This document shows positions 1 to 12,492 of a stretch of DNA of 64,000 nt, in pieces (the stretch's first letter is position 1; each line of letters starts with the position of its first letter). Origin of the DNA: Cycas panzhihuaensis (Eukaryota > Cycadophyta); assembly GCA_023213395.1 (NCBI GenBank), contig CM041465.1:163501741-163565740 (forward strand), written 5' to 3'. Under the pieces are notes generated by a model. It ran no database searches. It had not been told where the DNA came from and was given only the letters and a program-made list of their open reading frames with translations. The translations under genes were made by a program, and so were the position numbers.

Positions 1-690
1 ATTCACAAAATCAAGCTTGACCAACATCATATTTCTCTTAGAGATGTAAGTTGAGTGTATAATCTCTTGGGTAGTAATCACTTAATAAGTGGTTTGGTTA
101 CCTTTCATTACTTCACCCTGCTTTATTTAAATCGAAGATAGTGGAGCTTCTTATAGCTTATTATACATAACTTTAGTAATAATTTTATATGGAAAGTTGT
201 ATAAAGAGATGGGTTTAAATCTGTCCATATTAGATGCACACATATCCTTTAGAATTAGGGCTAAAAAGGTTAATGCCTTTAGCATGCACCCTAATCATTT
301 TGATTTCTATATCATCTAGAGTAGCTCACATTTAATTATCTTAAATATTTTTTTGAAAGAATTAGTATGAAGGCCATCTAACCTTGGAGATTTGTTAGGT
401 TGTATTATAAAAAATGCTTAGCATAATTCATCCATGGTAATTACTTTAGTTAAATTAAAGTTTATCTCTAGAGAAACCATCCTAGGGATGGAATTTAACA
501 TATCGAGTTGTGTAAGATCTCTATCTATTTGGTATTGTATGAATAATATTGCAAAATGATCTATAATAATTAATTGTATATTGATCCAATTTTAGATCTT
601 TAATTTTATAATACTTTTTAAAATGCCTTGTTATATTTATTTTTTATGTTTATAACCTTCATTTAGTAGAAAAATACCATTGGGATGTTT
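1..690 (-). pseudogene. LINE (L1-type) reverse transcriptase fragment
   Basis: Read right to left, the minus strand gives broken but recognisable LINE ORF2 sequence. First comes a linker with HFAILF, DRDLTQLDMLNSIP and ITMDEL (about 560-420), then RWPSY.FFQKNI (about 400-350), then RT core pieces RPISLYNFPYKIITK (about 215-160) and ITTQEIIHS (about 90-60), and finally MLVKLDFVN at the window edge. These correspond to the N-terminal half of a plant non-LTR RT (RPISLCN.. motif, then QEIIHS, then the KLD of palm motif A). Several frameshifts and stops are present, so it is inactive. The rest of the RT lies off the left edge, and the upstream endonuclease part is not seen to the right, where a minisatellite begins. 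Confidence 0.7.
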
Positions 691-694
691 AAAA

Positions 695-932
695 AATACA
701 AAATAGGTGTAACCAAGTGGTCTACAAGTGCAACCAAATGGACTACAAGTGTAACCAAGTGGTCTACAAGTGCAACCAAGTAGACTATAAGTATAACTAA
801 GAGGACTGCAAGTGCTACCAGTGCAACCAATGTGTAACCAGTGCATCCTGAAGTACAACCTAAAATGTAACCAGTGCACCCTGTAGTGCAATTAGTGTAC
901 ATCCAATGCATCTTGAAGTGCAACCATCGCAG
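695..932. repeat. ~20-bp minisatellite
   Basis: About ten imperfect units of roughly 20 bp built on the core GTGCAACCAAGTGGTCTACAA, with variants such as GTGTAACCAAGTGG and GTGCAACCAAATGG. From about 815 the units drift to GTGCAACCAATGTG and CCAGTGCATCCTGAA. The array opens several frames by chance because the unit has few stops. Those frames (for example Cys/Thr/Leu-rich on the minus strand) are products of the repeat, not genes. Confidence 0.8.
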
Positions 933-936
933 AAAA

Positions 937-1758
937 TAGAAAAATAGAAAATAAAAAAATGGAATAACGACTACGATCTTGACAGGGAAAAAGGAGTCTA
1001 TTTCGCATGAAATTTTAAGACAACATTTTTATACATGTCCTTTACATAATAGAAGAAGGAAAACCCTTGAATAAATGGATTTAAGTTAGTTTTTCAACCA
1101 TTCAAGAGTTCGTTGAAAAACTAAAACGGGAAAACCATTTAGAAAGAAAATATGCACAACAAGGTTTTAAAACGATAGAATTTCTTCAAGGAAGAGGAAG
1201 ATAGATGCCTAGTAATGGAAAACACAACAAGAGGAGTAAAACTCATGGAAAGATTTTGTCCCAAAGCTTTCCAAAAATGAAGAACAACTCCATGATTAAA
1301 GTCTACGTAGGAGAAAAAGAAGTGCAAGAAAAAACAGATGGAAGAAGCAAGGGAAAAACGCCTAGATCTATTTATGGGGACATTGAAGAAGCCCAAGAAG
1401 GCTTAGTTGTAGCTACAGGAAGAAGAAAAACTAGCCGTAGTAGTCCAAGAGAGATGCAGGAGAAAATCTTCTCCAAGAAAAGGGTTTTTGGTTGAATGGC
1501 AACTAAAACATCTCACACAGTTCATTAGTAATGATTCCAAAGAGTGTGTAGTAGCCTGAAATGCGTCCATCACTCATTTCTTCTCTCTCAACTTGTTGTG
1601 GTAGTCCCATGCATGTTCAATAGAGCATAAACATAAGGAATTTTGTAAGAAAATTTTTAAGTGTTTTCAATTTAATGTAATATTATTGTAAATTTATTTT
1701 GAATTTATTTCGATTGGACTAAGTATTTACTTTTTCGTTCAAATTCAAATCAAATATT
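937..1758 (+). repeat. Putative 5' LTR of Gypsy G1 (left limit unknown)
   Basis: The stretch ends immediately before a tRNA-iMet primer-binding site, so its right part should be LTR. Its last 150 bp look like an LTR R/U5 with polyadenylation-type AT-rich sequence (AATTTAATGTAATATTATTG near 1670-1690). No second copy exists in the window because the element is cut off after gag, so the left limit cannot be fixed. A 96-codon frame at 1205-1495 (Lys/Arg/Ser-rich) lies here; I see no family match and treat it as chance. Confidence 0.35.
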
Positions 1759-1770
1759 TGGTATCAGAGC
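1759..1770 (+). other. Primer-binding site of Gypsy G1
   Basis: TGGTATCAGAGC is complementary to the 3' end of plant initiator-Met tRNA, the usual minus-strand primer of plant LTR retrotransposons. The gag frame opens 170 bp downstream. Confidence 0.75.
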
Positions 1771-1939
1771 TAGTTTTTTTGAAACCCTTTGGATTTTAGG
1801 GATTTTTAAAGAGGAAAAAAGAGAGAATCCTCTTTATTTTAGTTGTGAATTTTTTTTAATGAAAACTAGGTTTCAATATTTGTTGACTGGTGAGCCTTTA
1901 ACCAAACCACTTAAAAGAGAGCATAGATAGCAAAGGAAG

Positions 1940-3070
1940 ATGGATGAGCCAGAGAAAAAAATAGAGGAAAGATATGTGAAGATGGAGTAAAACCTTGACA
2001 GACTAACCTAGCTTATGGCACAACTAGTCTCTCAACAAGTAGCCACTTCTTCAACAGCCAAAGGCATAAAGAAGGAAGAAGATGAACCAATGAAAGAGGA
2101 AACAAATAAAGAGTTAGTAGAAGACCAACAAGAAGAGGAAGAAGATGACAATCCATCGATAATAACACATCTATTCAAAGTAGAGGCAAAACTTGAATTA
2201 CCGATCTATGATGGAACCTTAGACACCAAAAGGTTAGATGGTTGGTTGGACCAACTTGAAACATATTTTTCCATTTATGGGTATAAAAACTAGCAGAAAA
2301 TTACTTTTATTAGGTTAAAATTATCTAAACATGTATTAGTTTGGTGGAATGCATATCTTAAATCCCATAGCATAAATGAAATTACTTGGCAGTGAAGTAG
2401 TTCTATCCTATTAGGTATGAAGAGCAATAGAAGACTAAATGGCAATATTACTGATAGGAAAAAGGTCAAAATGTCTAAGACTACACAATAGAATTTCAAA
2501 AGCAAGCTGTTATGATGGGCATCTCTTTACTAGGGAAAGACATCACGCTGAAGTATATTGGAGGACTACACTAATATTTTCAGCAAGAAGTTCAATTGTT
2601 TGAAGTTAAAATGCTCAATGAGACTAATAAGAAGGCAATTGCCATAGAAAAGAGGAACAAGAAGGTTTTTGCTAAGAGGAAAAGGTTTGCACCTCAAGAA
2701 GTTAGCAACAAACCTACCCAAGGAAAGAAGTTTCCAAATAAACTTGGACAATAACTGATTTAGGGTTTTGGCAAGAATAAACAAGCTAATACCACCCAAA
2801 TCAAAGTCACTTATACATATTGCAAGCGAGTGGGTCACATCATAGAAGATTATTAGTTCTTATACCCAGAGAAATAACGCAAGAATAAGGGAAAAGGTAT
2901 AGATTTACTTAACTCTGTAGGTGATGAAGATATTTATGGCATTGAAGGAGCCAATGAGAAGTTGATGCTCATGGCTAATGTGAAGCCTAAAAACAACCCT
3001 CAACAAGTTGATCCAGAGGTTAGAGAGGAGCTCTTCATGGTAAGAATCCAAGTGAAGCGAAGTATGGTAT
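1940..3070 (+). pseudogene. Gypsy G1 gag (degenerate), start of protease
   Basis: Relic of a Ty3/Gypsy gag. From the ATG at 1940 comes a Lys/Glu-rich N-terminus. Then PIYDGTLDTKRLDGWLDQLE (about 2200-2262) matches the capsid start of plant Gypsy gag (YDG..D...W...LE.YF). Next are QKKGQ.. and EFQKQAVMMGISLLGKDIT (about 2490-2550), then KYIGGLH (about 2552). A CCHC knuckle at 2812-2853 reads YTYCKRVGHIIEDY, with the first and last Cys changed to Tyr. ELFMVRIQVKRSMV (about 3030-3069) resembles the beginning of the protease region. Several stops replace Gln or Trp codons. Similarity stops at about 3070, where a Gypsy integrase on the other strand begins. Confidence 0.8.
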
Positions 3071-5660
3071 AATAGCCCATTCAAAGGATTCATAGAGCTA
3101 CTAATTGGCCACCAAAATTACCACCACAAATCTTGTCATGACATTTGATTAGAGCAGTTTGGGTCTCTAAATATTAGAGATATCTTATTTTTATGTTGTC
3201 AAAGGAGCATTTATATAATACATTATCAATAAGAAGATATTTGCATGCAAAGGCTCTCACCCTTTTTTGTTTCATAGAATCAACATCAAGGGAGTATGTT
3301 TGATCATTAAGATAAACTTGAATGTCTTTTATATTAATCATTATTGGTGGGGCTAGTACCAACTTATAAGATATGTTCATCTGGAAGAGAGTCATTAATT
3401 CTTATAGAGTTATGATTAGGTGATTGTATCACAATGAGTTATTCAATAATAACCATACCTTTCTTAGACTTATGGTTCACTAACCTCAACGTCAAACTCT
3501 TATAAGAGAAGGGCCCACTTACCAATTCATCTTATTAAATCAACATTAGTGAGTAATGGATAAATTAGGTTTGTTTAAGCAATGATGAGAGTAATATTTT
3601 CTAATAGGTAATTACAAAGTTTCTTAGTAGTATAAACTAAAGATGAAAACTCCTTTTTAGAAGGAGAGTAATTAAGTTCAACTACTACTAAGGTGTGACT
3701 TATAAATTAGATTACACATTCTTTGGAAAATTCATCTTCTTAGGCCAACATGGTGCCCAAGGAGTCTTTAGTGGATGGGGTGTATAAAATGAATGGCTTG
3801 TCAAAATGGCATAGGGCAAGGATATGAATTGAAATAAGGACATGCTTCACCTTAGCAAAAGACTCTTAGATGGATGAAGTCTAGTTGATAGGAATATCCT
3901 TCTTAAGGAGGTTTATTAAAAGTTTGGAATTCAAAGCAAAGTCTGTTATAAAATACCTTCAGAATCCAAGTCTACCTAAGAAGGATTTGACTTGCTTTTG
4001 TGTCTAAGGAGGTGGCATATCTATAATAGTGATTACTTTATTATGATTAACTCTAATACCATTTCTAGAAATAATGTTACCCAATATTTTTCTAGAGGTA
4101 AGTACAAAGATGCACTTATTGGGATTCAAATAGATAGGTACTTTTTACATCGTTTAAAAATTGTTCTAAGGTCATGGACATGATCCTTTTGATGGTAAGA
4201 TAAGGCTAATATATCTTTAAGATAAATGGAAATGGCATGTCCTAATAGGCCACGAAAAATAAAAAACATAACCCGTTAATAGGTGGATCTAATATTTTTT
4301 TGAACCAAAAGGCATAATTTTGTACATGAAAGTATAAAAAGGAGTGGCAAAAGTAGTATTATGATGGTCATTAGGGGAAATAAGGATCTGATCATAACTT
4401 AAGAAACCATCCATAAGAGACATTAATTTAAATCCAGTAGGTTGGTCCCGAATCTAGTAGATAAAAGGAAGTGGAAAGTTATCTTTGGGATAAGAATAAT
4501 TAATGCCACATAAATCATTACATATTCTAATGGAAACATTCTTCTTTGCCATAGGGACAATGTTAGAAACCAACTATGAGTAATCAATTAACTTAATAAA
4601 GCCTTCCTCAAGAAGTTTTTCAACTTCTTATTTAATGGTAGTAGATAACCGTGGGTGAATAGGCATTTTCTTTTGATGTTTAAGCTTTTCACTAAGTAAG
4701 GTTATAATATTATGAACCACAATCTCAAGCTAAATGCCTTTCATATCAAGATAGTCCTATGCAAAGGTGTAAGAGAATTCAATAAAGAGATTACATATTT
4801 GCTTAATTTTAGATGATGAACAACTAGCACCAACCTTGATTATTTTAGGTTCTTCTTAGGTTCTAATATTAATGTCTATGGTTTTTTCATTGAGTATTAT
4901 ATTTCCTTCTTCAAAATGTGAAGGGGATAGATTAAGGGGTAATGAGGAAGGGAAAGTTTGGTGATTGCAAGTTGGTGATGATGAGTCTAAATAGATACAC
5001 TTAGTAAACCCTAATTTATGATGATTAGGAGGTAAATTATGAGAGGAACCTATTAATTATTTAAGGATTACTTCATTATTCTTGAAATGATCTAAGTAGA
5101 AAATTGCTTTCAAGAGTTGAGAACCAGAAAGTGACTCTCTTTTGTTGATTTTTGGGGATATTAAATAAGATTATGTTGGATGAATAATGTCAATAAGGGA
5201 AGGTGTCATTTGTATGGAATTTTGAATAGGGAAGGACTAATCTAATTGAGATAAGAGATCAAATTAGGATAATAGATCAACTTGGGGTATCATGCCATAT
5301 AGAAGATTAAAAGATGGTTTGGATTGCTTAGTGGTAGTGATCATTAGGATTGGTTTGGTTCCTTCAAGGTTAATTTGAAATGAAAAATCAACATCAAAAT
5401 ATTGTCCAAATCATAAGGAAGTAAAAAGAAAGAATGATTCATCTTCTTCTTAGATTGTTTCAACTAATGGGACAAATGTTTGCATAAGTTTGTACTTATG
5501 TTTGACAGCCTTTAGCCCTCCATCATGGATAAATTTGAGTTTGATAAATAATAAAGAACAAACTTCTAATATTTGGCTAATCCAAGGTTGACCAGGAAGC
5601 ATATTAAATTCAAAATTAGAATCAATGATGGTGACACTAGTCATGACTGGTTTTCCTTCA
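3071..5660 (-). pseudogene. Gypsy G2 pol: protease, RT, RNase H, partial integrase
   Basis: Protease end and RT linker: FNMLPGQPWI then KLKFIHDGG at about 5610-5510 (family form FN.LLGRPWIH). RT: SNIVPMAKKNVSIRIC at about 4570-4520, YPKDNFPLPFIY at 4460-4500, LMSLMDGFLSYDQI at about 4430-4390 and YKIMPFG at about 4330-4310. RNase H: AKVKHVL then KPFILYTPSTKDSLG and ISHTLVVVELNYS across 3860-3640. Linker: RAFACKYLLIDNVLYKCSFD at about 3265-3206, followed by the integrase zinc-finger region ICGGNFGGQLVAL and MGYY at about 3140-3075. Many TAG/TAA codons stand where Gln or Trp belongs, and there are frameshifts, so the relic is inactive. Confidence 0.8.
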
Positions 5661-5987
5661 AGTGTGAGAGGAAGGGTATCTTAACCTATGGTTTTTTTTT
5701 TGGTTTTCGTTATAGACCTAATATACCCAATCGATTGGTTCATATGCTAAAATTTCTAAATCTTTAAGAAGTCATAATGGGATAATGTTAACTAAATACC
5801 CTTAGTCAACTACACAACTCTTAATCTTAATGTCATCCTTTATTATTTTGATATAGGAAGGTGAGGTTTCATTGTGGGTTTTCCTCTCTTCATCTCATAA
5901 AAGATTGGGATTAAAAGCAATTATTGGATTTCTAAGAGAAGAGGGTCTTGGAACACTTAAATTATCTAAAAACATTTATCTTTGTTC

Positions 5988-7330
5988 TCAGTAACTTTTC
6001 AAAAGATCTAGGATATGAATTTTAGCAAGAACAATCTTTAACTCTTTTACAAATGAGAAGGATTCATTTTTAGTTACCTGTGGGATAGACCTAAAACATA
6101 TAGTTCTAACAAGTAGTTGGGGGGGAGTGTTAAAAGACCTAACTTTAGATGAAATATCAAAATCATTCACCTTAGTAGAAGTGGAGATTTTATAAGCCTC
6201 CAACATGCTGATGGCTTTCTTAGATTCATCACCTTTTGTAAGAGGTTTATTTGGAGGATTAGTCTTTCTAATATTTCATTTATTAGGAGTAGAACATTTA
6301 TCAATTCACTGAGAGTTAGAATCTAAAGAGTCATGATTATCATCAACTTTGGCCTTACCGTTGTCTTTAGATGTTTTCTTAGTATAGTCAAGTAATGGGT
6401 CTTACGAATGAGTTGGTCTTAGTTAGGTTTAGAAATAGGCTTCTCATTCACTTAATTACATCTCAAGATTACCTTGAGTTTATTACTTTATTCATGATTG
6501 TGAGTATCTATTTGATGGTATGTACACCAAGGCATCTTTTTAGGTGGGAGGGTATTAAGAGATTGATCTCTCTTTTACTCATAAAATTAAATAATTTTAA
6601 TTATTTTCTTTATTTGAAGATTAGGATCAATGTAAAGTTTTGTATTGATCGACCTCTCTAGTGCTTGAATGGTAGAGGTAAGATGATTATATGTACGATC
6701 ACTTTGAGGAGGTTTGGTTTTATAGAAGGGGTAGGTTTATCCTTAGAATCAATTAGCTTAGAAAGCTTTTTTATTCCTACTTGAATCTTAAAGGTTTCAA
6801 AGATAAAGTATTTCTATATTATATCATAGTAAGAGTTTGGCATCGACTTTAAGATCTCAAGATGAACTTAAGGTCTAGGGGCATTGGTGAAAAGATCACA
6901 AAGTAAACCATCATCTAATATAACTTGGAATATGTGAATTGCATCTTAAAAGTGGTGGACAAAGTCACGAGTAGATTCTTCAACTCCTTGTTTGATAGAC
7001 AACAAACAACTGATTCTTATATTAAAAGGATGGGTAACATTAAAATAGCTAACAAAGGTGTCAACTAACTGTTAGAAAGTATAATTAGATAAGGGTTTTA
7101 GTTAATAAAACCACTTCAAGGCATTGCCTTAAAGAGTTTTAAGAAATAGATATATCATAATGTAGTTATAGTGTAAGTAATCATTTCAAGAAAGGGCAAA
7201 GGCTTAGACATGTGCTATGGGATCTTAAGAGGATTCACTAAAGAATTTAGGCAATTTGGGAATGAAATATAGAATAGGGGAAAGTAGTATTTCTTGTAGA
7301 AATAGACTCTACCTAAAATTAGTGTAAGAT
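5988..7330 (-). pseudogene. Gypsy G2 gag and gag-protease linker
   Basis: Gag core on the minus strand: LPKFFSESSQDPIAHV (about 7270-7220), WFYxLKPLSNYTF (about 7115-7075), LVDTFVSYFNVTHPFNIRIS (about 7070-7010) and LLSIKQGVEESTRDFVHHF (about 7005-6950). This is the capsid pattern of Tat-like plant Gypsy elements (PKFxGESxEDPxxHVxxF, then FxxxFNVPxP, then SDLLSxKQG). An open stretch at 5988-6206 gives FSFVKELKIVLAKIHILDLL, matching the segment just upstream of protease in this group. No zinc knuckle was recognised. Stops and frameshifts are frequent. Confidence 0.7.
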
Positions 7331-8306
7331 CTCCTAATCTTAAGCAATGAAGAGATCTGAGTAACTATTTGTGTAATATTTAAAAATTTTATTGCTTAAG
7401 GATAAGATGGATAAGGGGGATGGATCTAGGGTACCACATATCTAAAAGGAGGTTGAATAGTGGTATGGGGGGAGGATGCCCCTTGAGGGATATTTGCAGT
7501 TAGGTGGCAATGGATTTTTTGAGGATATGGATCATAGAAAAAAGGTTAACTCAGGTATCCCTATGGATTAGAAGCAAGGATACTACTTAAGCATTTGGAG
7601 GTTAGGAGTGTATGAGAATTGATAGACCAGATCGACATATAGATTGGTTGATTGTAGACTATTTAGAGAAAATTATTAATGCTTTAGTGATAGGGATGCC
7701 TGAATTGGTGGAGTAAGGTTAAGTATGGAAAGGATTGGTTTGGAGAGGATGTGCTTCTCTCTAAGATGAAATATATCATAACTATTAGAAGAGCCCCTTA
7801 CTGAATTGTAGTTCCTTAAATAAGAGGAACAAAAGAATGTTGTGGACCTATTTGAGAAATTTCTAAGGAAGGAGGATGTTGCCAAGATGTGGAAGGAGTA
7901 ACATGAGATCCTTAAGTAAGATTGATGGGATCCATGGCTAAGATAGAGGGTTAAGAGGCCAATACAAAGTATCCCCTCTCTTGGATAGTAATATATAGGG
8001 TAGTCTACATGGGGGTAACAAGGTTAAAGGCTATCATAAAGGGATATGCCATGAGAGGAAGGGGATGTAAAGTGGACACTATAAGCCCCTCATTATAGGA
8101 CAAGGATCTTTGATGGTCAATAAAGGGGGATTAAGATGATATGGCATTTTCTTCTAAAGGAATATTTCTAATTTAGTGAACTACTTCCTTGAGAGCTATT
8201 TTATATAATAAGGGATCTTATTTATACTCAAATGGATTGTTGATATTTAGAGTCCTAATAGAGACTCAAAATTGGTAATAGAAGTCTCATAATCTTCTCA
8301 TAATAG
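7331..8306 (-). other. Gypsy G2 region 5' of gag, non-coding relic
   Basis: No domain was recognised. By position this is the N-terminal part of gag or the leader of G2, up to the insertion point of element B. Short open frames here (for example 7676-7885) have no family signature. Confidence 0.4.
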
Positions 8307-8667
8307 TGTTAAAGTATGGGGAACATAGCAGAGCAGGTGAACATACAAATCAAAGTAACATTCAAGCCATTTTGAGAGTACACATTATAAACATAATTGT
8401 ATTAAGACATTGTAGAAAGTACATCCAAATTTCTTTGGTTAAGGTAGTGTTTAAAAACACTAGGGTTTTGTACCCCATAGAATATATAGTTAAGAGGGAG
8501 AAGAGAAACTTCCTCAACTTCCAAAATTTAAAGTAGTATAAAATAATAACTTAACATTAAAATAATAATAATGCATAATAAAATAATCTCACCTTAACTT
8601 ACCATGAGGATGTGTGTACTCACATGTTCTTAAGGTGGGAGTTAAGTGAGGGACATTAACCCTAACA
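8307..8667 (-). repeat. Element B 3' LTR
   Basis: 361 bp, TG...CA when read on either strand. Paired with 12493-12853, also 361 bp; both share long blocks such as ATCTCACCTTAACTTACCAT. The AATAG duplication lies immediately left of it. Confidence 0.88.
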
Positions 8668-8857
8668 TACTCCTCCTTAATGTTCCTCACTTCTTTAGTT
8701 TCTCTTTGAATTTGTGTTACAAGTGCCATAGGTATACTTTGACAAGGTGATTGTACTCATGTCTTTTGACTTTATCATCTTTGAAGTGGTCAATAGGTTG
8801 CATCATTATCCTTTTCATGTGGTCTTCAATAAAATATAGTTCAAGTGTAGATATGAC

Positions 8858-9360
8858 TTACTTCAAATGAATAGAATTATCTTTAAATTTAACTTTATCC
8901 TTTCGAAGAGAGTCGATTAGGTCAAATATGCATGTAATCTCAAATGTAGCAATGTGATCATTAGTCTCAATAAAATCTTTAACATTATATGTAACATTGG
9001 ACTTTTCATCAACAAACACCTGCTCTATCATTTGTCTAAAAAAAAGCACATTATCAATATAGTCAAATGCATTTAAATCTAAAATTTCTCCCCCATAAAG
9101 TGAGTATAAGGTATCCCAAATTGACTTCAATGTGGTTAGATCACCAACACTAGTGAATACATCATCATTTAGTGTAAAACAAATTAGAGCTAAGATTTCA
9201 TTATCTTTTTTGAAGTTTTCTCTAAAATTAGGTTCATGCTCAAGATAACTATCACTTACATAATGCTAGAAATTATTTACAATGAGATGGGTTTTCAAAA
9301 TGTGTTTAGTCCCATCAAATATGAGAAACCTTAAGTTATATTCATTCTTTATCATTGTAA
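8858..9360 (-). pseudogene. Copia-like gag of element B
   Basis: Minus-strand frame with RFLIFDGTKHILKTHLIVNN, then KDNEILALICFTLNDDVFTS and LTTLKSIWDTLYSLYGG, followed by an open 90-residue tail. This matches the N-terminal half of plant Copia gag (LDGTNYxxWxxR, then ALxxIxLxLxDxVL, then AKxIWDxLxxLYGG). The frame around 8858-9130 is open, and one stop interrupts the earlier part near 9265. No CCHC knuckle, protease or later domain follows before the 3' LTR 190 bp away. The distance from the primer site (about 3.1 kb) is far greater than in normal Copia elements. Confidence 0.6.
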
Positions 9361-12300
9361 TCAGTAAATCATAACCTTAATGAGAAATCAATCTTGAAAT
9401 AAGCAATAAAAGGAAGTATATCTCCTTAAATAATAAGACAAATAATCCTTTCAAATTAAATTCAATGAATGCTATTTGCAAAATAACTTTCATAAGACTT
9501 CAAAATAGGAAAATGTGGCTTCAAATAACCAAATACAACTTTGAAATTCTTTTCAAAAATAAGAAAAATTAATCCTTTAATTTTAAAATCTTATTAATAA
9601 CAAATAACCATCAAATGAGTTTTTTAAATTAAAGATAACATGCAAATAGTCATGAATATGTGATCCTTGAAAAATAATATCACTAACCTTTATTGAAATG
9701 AAACTAAATGAGGAGCTAAAACTATGAGCTTTTAATATTTAAATGCAAAGTACTAAACTTTGAAATAATGATTAATGTTCAACTTATAGTCTCTTCAAGT
9801 AATGATAAATATATGAGGCCTTAAAGAAATGAACTATGAAGTATAAATGTAAGTATAATGAAATGCTTAATGTGAGATAAACTCCAGAAGCATAAATGAG
9901 CCTCAAATGGCTTATGACTATGCACTAAAATATACTTATCAATCTTTAGAAATACAATGGATTTAAGGCAAATCAAAATGCTTCATTAATTAGCGAACCA
10001 ACAACCTTAAGATATATGGAATTTTTAGCAAATTTTCTTGAAACAATGTAGATGAAATGAAGAGATGATCTTTTATAAATTTATATGTAAACTAGGTGTA
10101 CTCTTGAAGTTTTAAAGGTGATCAAAGGCCTTAAATAGTCAAATATACTTAAAGAAATCCCTTTAAATTCAAATGTAAATGTTAAAGAAGGAGAACAGTA
10201 ATGGTAAGGAGTACAAATTTATCATTTATCCAAATAAGGCTCCAGATCTTTAAGAAGCCAAAATTAATGCTAAAGAGTTGAAAAATGACTTGTAAGCTTA
10301 TAAAACCAAGCAAATATCATTAATAATCAATTAGTATACATATAATAATTAAATATATTTATTTAGAATGAGAGATTTGGCTCAAACTATCAAAGAATGT
10401 GTCTAATTAGGACTAAAATAGAGCTTTAAATTTAACACCTTTAAAGACCTATAAAATAATGTCAAAATAAGATGAAAAAACACTAAAAAATATTTCCAAC
10501 GATTCTAACGGTTTGAAAATCAGAGTTATAGAACTCAAGTTATTAAAGAAACTATATAGAGACCCTTTTATGGTTAATGAATTAAGAGGTACAAAAGAGG
10601 GTCAACTTCGACTCATTCAAACTCTCTAAAGATATACTCAAATCAAATAAAAAAGGACTCTAGGCTATAGAGCTCTAAGTCAGGAATCCAATGAATCAAA
10701 CAGTTTGAGAATATGACCTCTTAGTGTAAGGATATTGTATAAAATGTGAATAGTACCCCTTAGGTCAAAAAACAAAAAATAAAGTTGGCTTTTAGCCCCT
10801 TGGCTAATAAGTCCTTTGGTCATGTGGAGGCCCATAGAATCGACGGCTAGAGGCCTAAGGGGGTTCTAGATTCTAAAGTTTATAGAATATAGAAAATCAT
10901 TTTTAAATAAACAAAAAATATTTAAAATAATTTAAATTATTTTGAGGTCTACCCCTTAAGGATCAAAAGGCACAGTCATATAAGGCGGCTAAAAGCTGAA
11001 GGGGGCTAAACCTAAAATGACCTCCTTGGAATTAAAAATCAAATTTAATCAAATGATAATAGCATATAACATGTCAAAAATAGACCAAAAAAATCAATTA
11101 AACACTAAGTAGAACAATTGATTTACTTACTGATAAGGGGTTCCATCAAATGTAGATAGAGATCAATAAAACCCACATGACTCTCATACCACTAAGGTGG
11201 ATCAAACTCCTCAACAATTTTACGAATTGATCCTAGATTTCCAGTGGAGGGTTATAGCATCAAGACAGAGGTTCCACTAAAGTTTTATGGGCTAAGACTC
11301 ATCACAAAGTGAGAATGAAGTGATGAAACTTTCTAAAGGGCGCATAGACTACGTTGGGTAAAGAAGCTACCAAACACTTCATGGAGCTAATGAAGATCAA
11401 TCTAAATTGATCAAGATTACCATAACTAAGGACACATAGGGTTCATACAAGAAAAAATGTGATATATGTATTTATTTTTTAAAATAAATAAATAAATAAA
11501 GAAATATAGCATGTTAAACTTACTCTTAGAGGAGGAGCTTCAACAAGCTCATTCTCATCATACGCTTAATGGATTGCAATAAAATTTAAGGGAGAGCTAG
11601 ATCTTCTCACTATAAAGATGCCTCTAAAATGCTATGTAGTATAGATCACCATAGGTGTAGAATAAAGCTATGGAAGGTATAGAAGCTATGGAGAAAGTAT
11701 GGAGTGTGTGGAGGCCGTACAACTCATACAAAGATTAAAACTTGCTTAAGATGGCTCCAACTAGCTTGTATTAAGCATGCACCTAGATTCAAGTAAATAT
11801 TTGATGAAAAATAAGAGAATAATGAATAAATAAAAATATGCAGTGGGGTTTCACTACTTAAACTGAGTAATGTTACTTCTAGGAGGGAGATCTCCTCATA
11901 CAAACAACTGGTTTCAGATTTGTCAAATGCGTTGCAAAGTTGATTCAATGAGGATTTAAAGAGATAGTCATATGTTGAGGTTTAAAGCACTGTAGAGAGA
12001 GCACCAAGCTATCAAAGTTCAAGAAAGAGTAGAAACCTTGAAAAAATTACAAAAAATGATTAAAAATCTTTATAAAATCTTATGAAATCATAATATAGTC
12101 CTTCTAAGAGTATCCTTGGCTGAATGCAATAGCAATAATTATAAACTTTATGTAGATCTAACAAAATATAGGTTATTTTGAGCATATAGATTAAAATAAT
12201 TAAGATTTTAACAAAAAGTAGTATAGAAAATATCAATAAATCTTATGAAAAGCTAAATAAAAATAATATACTGCTTGTCATAAGCTATGATACCAATATT

Positions 12301-12480
12301 ACTAAGATCAATATATTCATATAGCCAAGATCTATCCTTAAATGTATTCTAAAATCTACAAATGCAAATGTATCCAAGACCTATTGCTTTGATGCCAAGT
12401 AATGAAGCTAAATATAACCAAGGTCTTGATGCTCTTTCAAAAATGCTACCAAAATAATGTTGGAGGCCCAAGAACAATAT
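9361..12480 (-). other. Long leader of element B
   Basis: About 3.1 kb between primer-binding site and gag. It is AT-rich, with no recognisable domain on either strand; the longest frames (about 74 codons at 11724-11948) look like chance. A locally GC-richer patch near 10790-11030 contains CCCCTT/AAGGGG-type runs (GGCGGCTAAAAGCTGAAGGG near 10982). Confidence 0.5.
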
Positions 12481-12492
12481 GCTCTGATACCA
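12481..12492 (-). other. Primer-binding site of element B
   Basis: GCTCTGATACCA on the plus strand is the complement of TGGTATCAGAGC (iMet tRNA primer site). It touches the right LTR and so fixes the element orientation as minus. Confidence 0.85.

Noticed and set aside
637-923. Overlapping open frames of 84-86 codons on the minus strand
   Set aside because: Both arise from the 20-bp minisatellite, whose unit lacks stops in several frames.
1205-1495. 96-codon basic open frame as a small host gene
   Set aside because: It lies in the probable 5' LTR of Gypsy G1, has no recognisable domain and its reverse strand is equally open.
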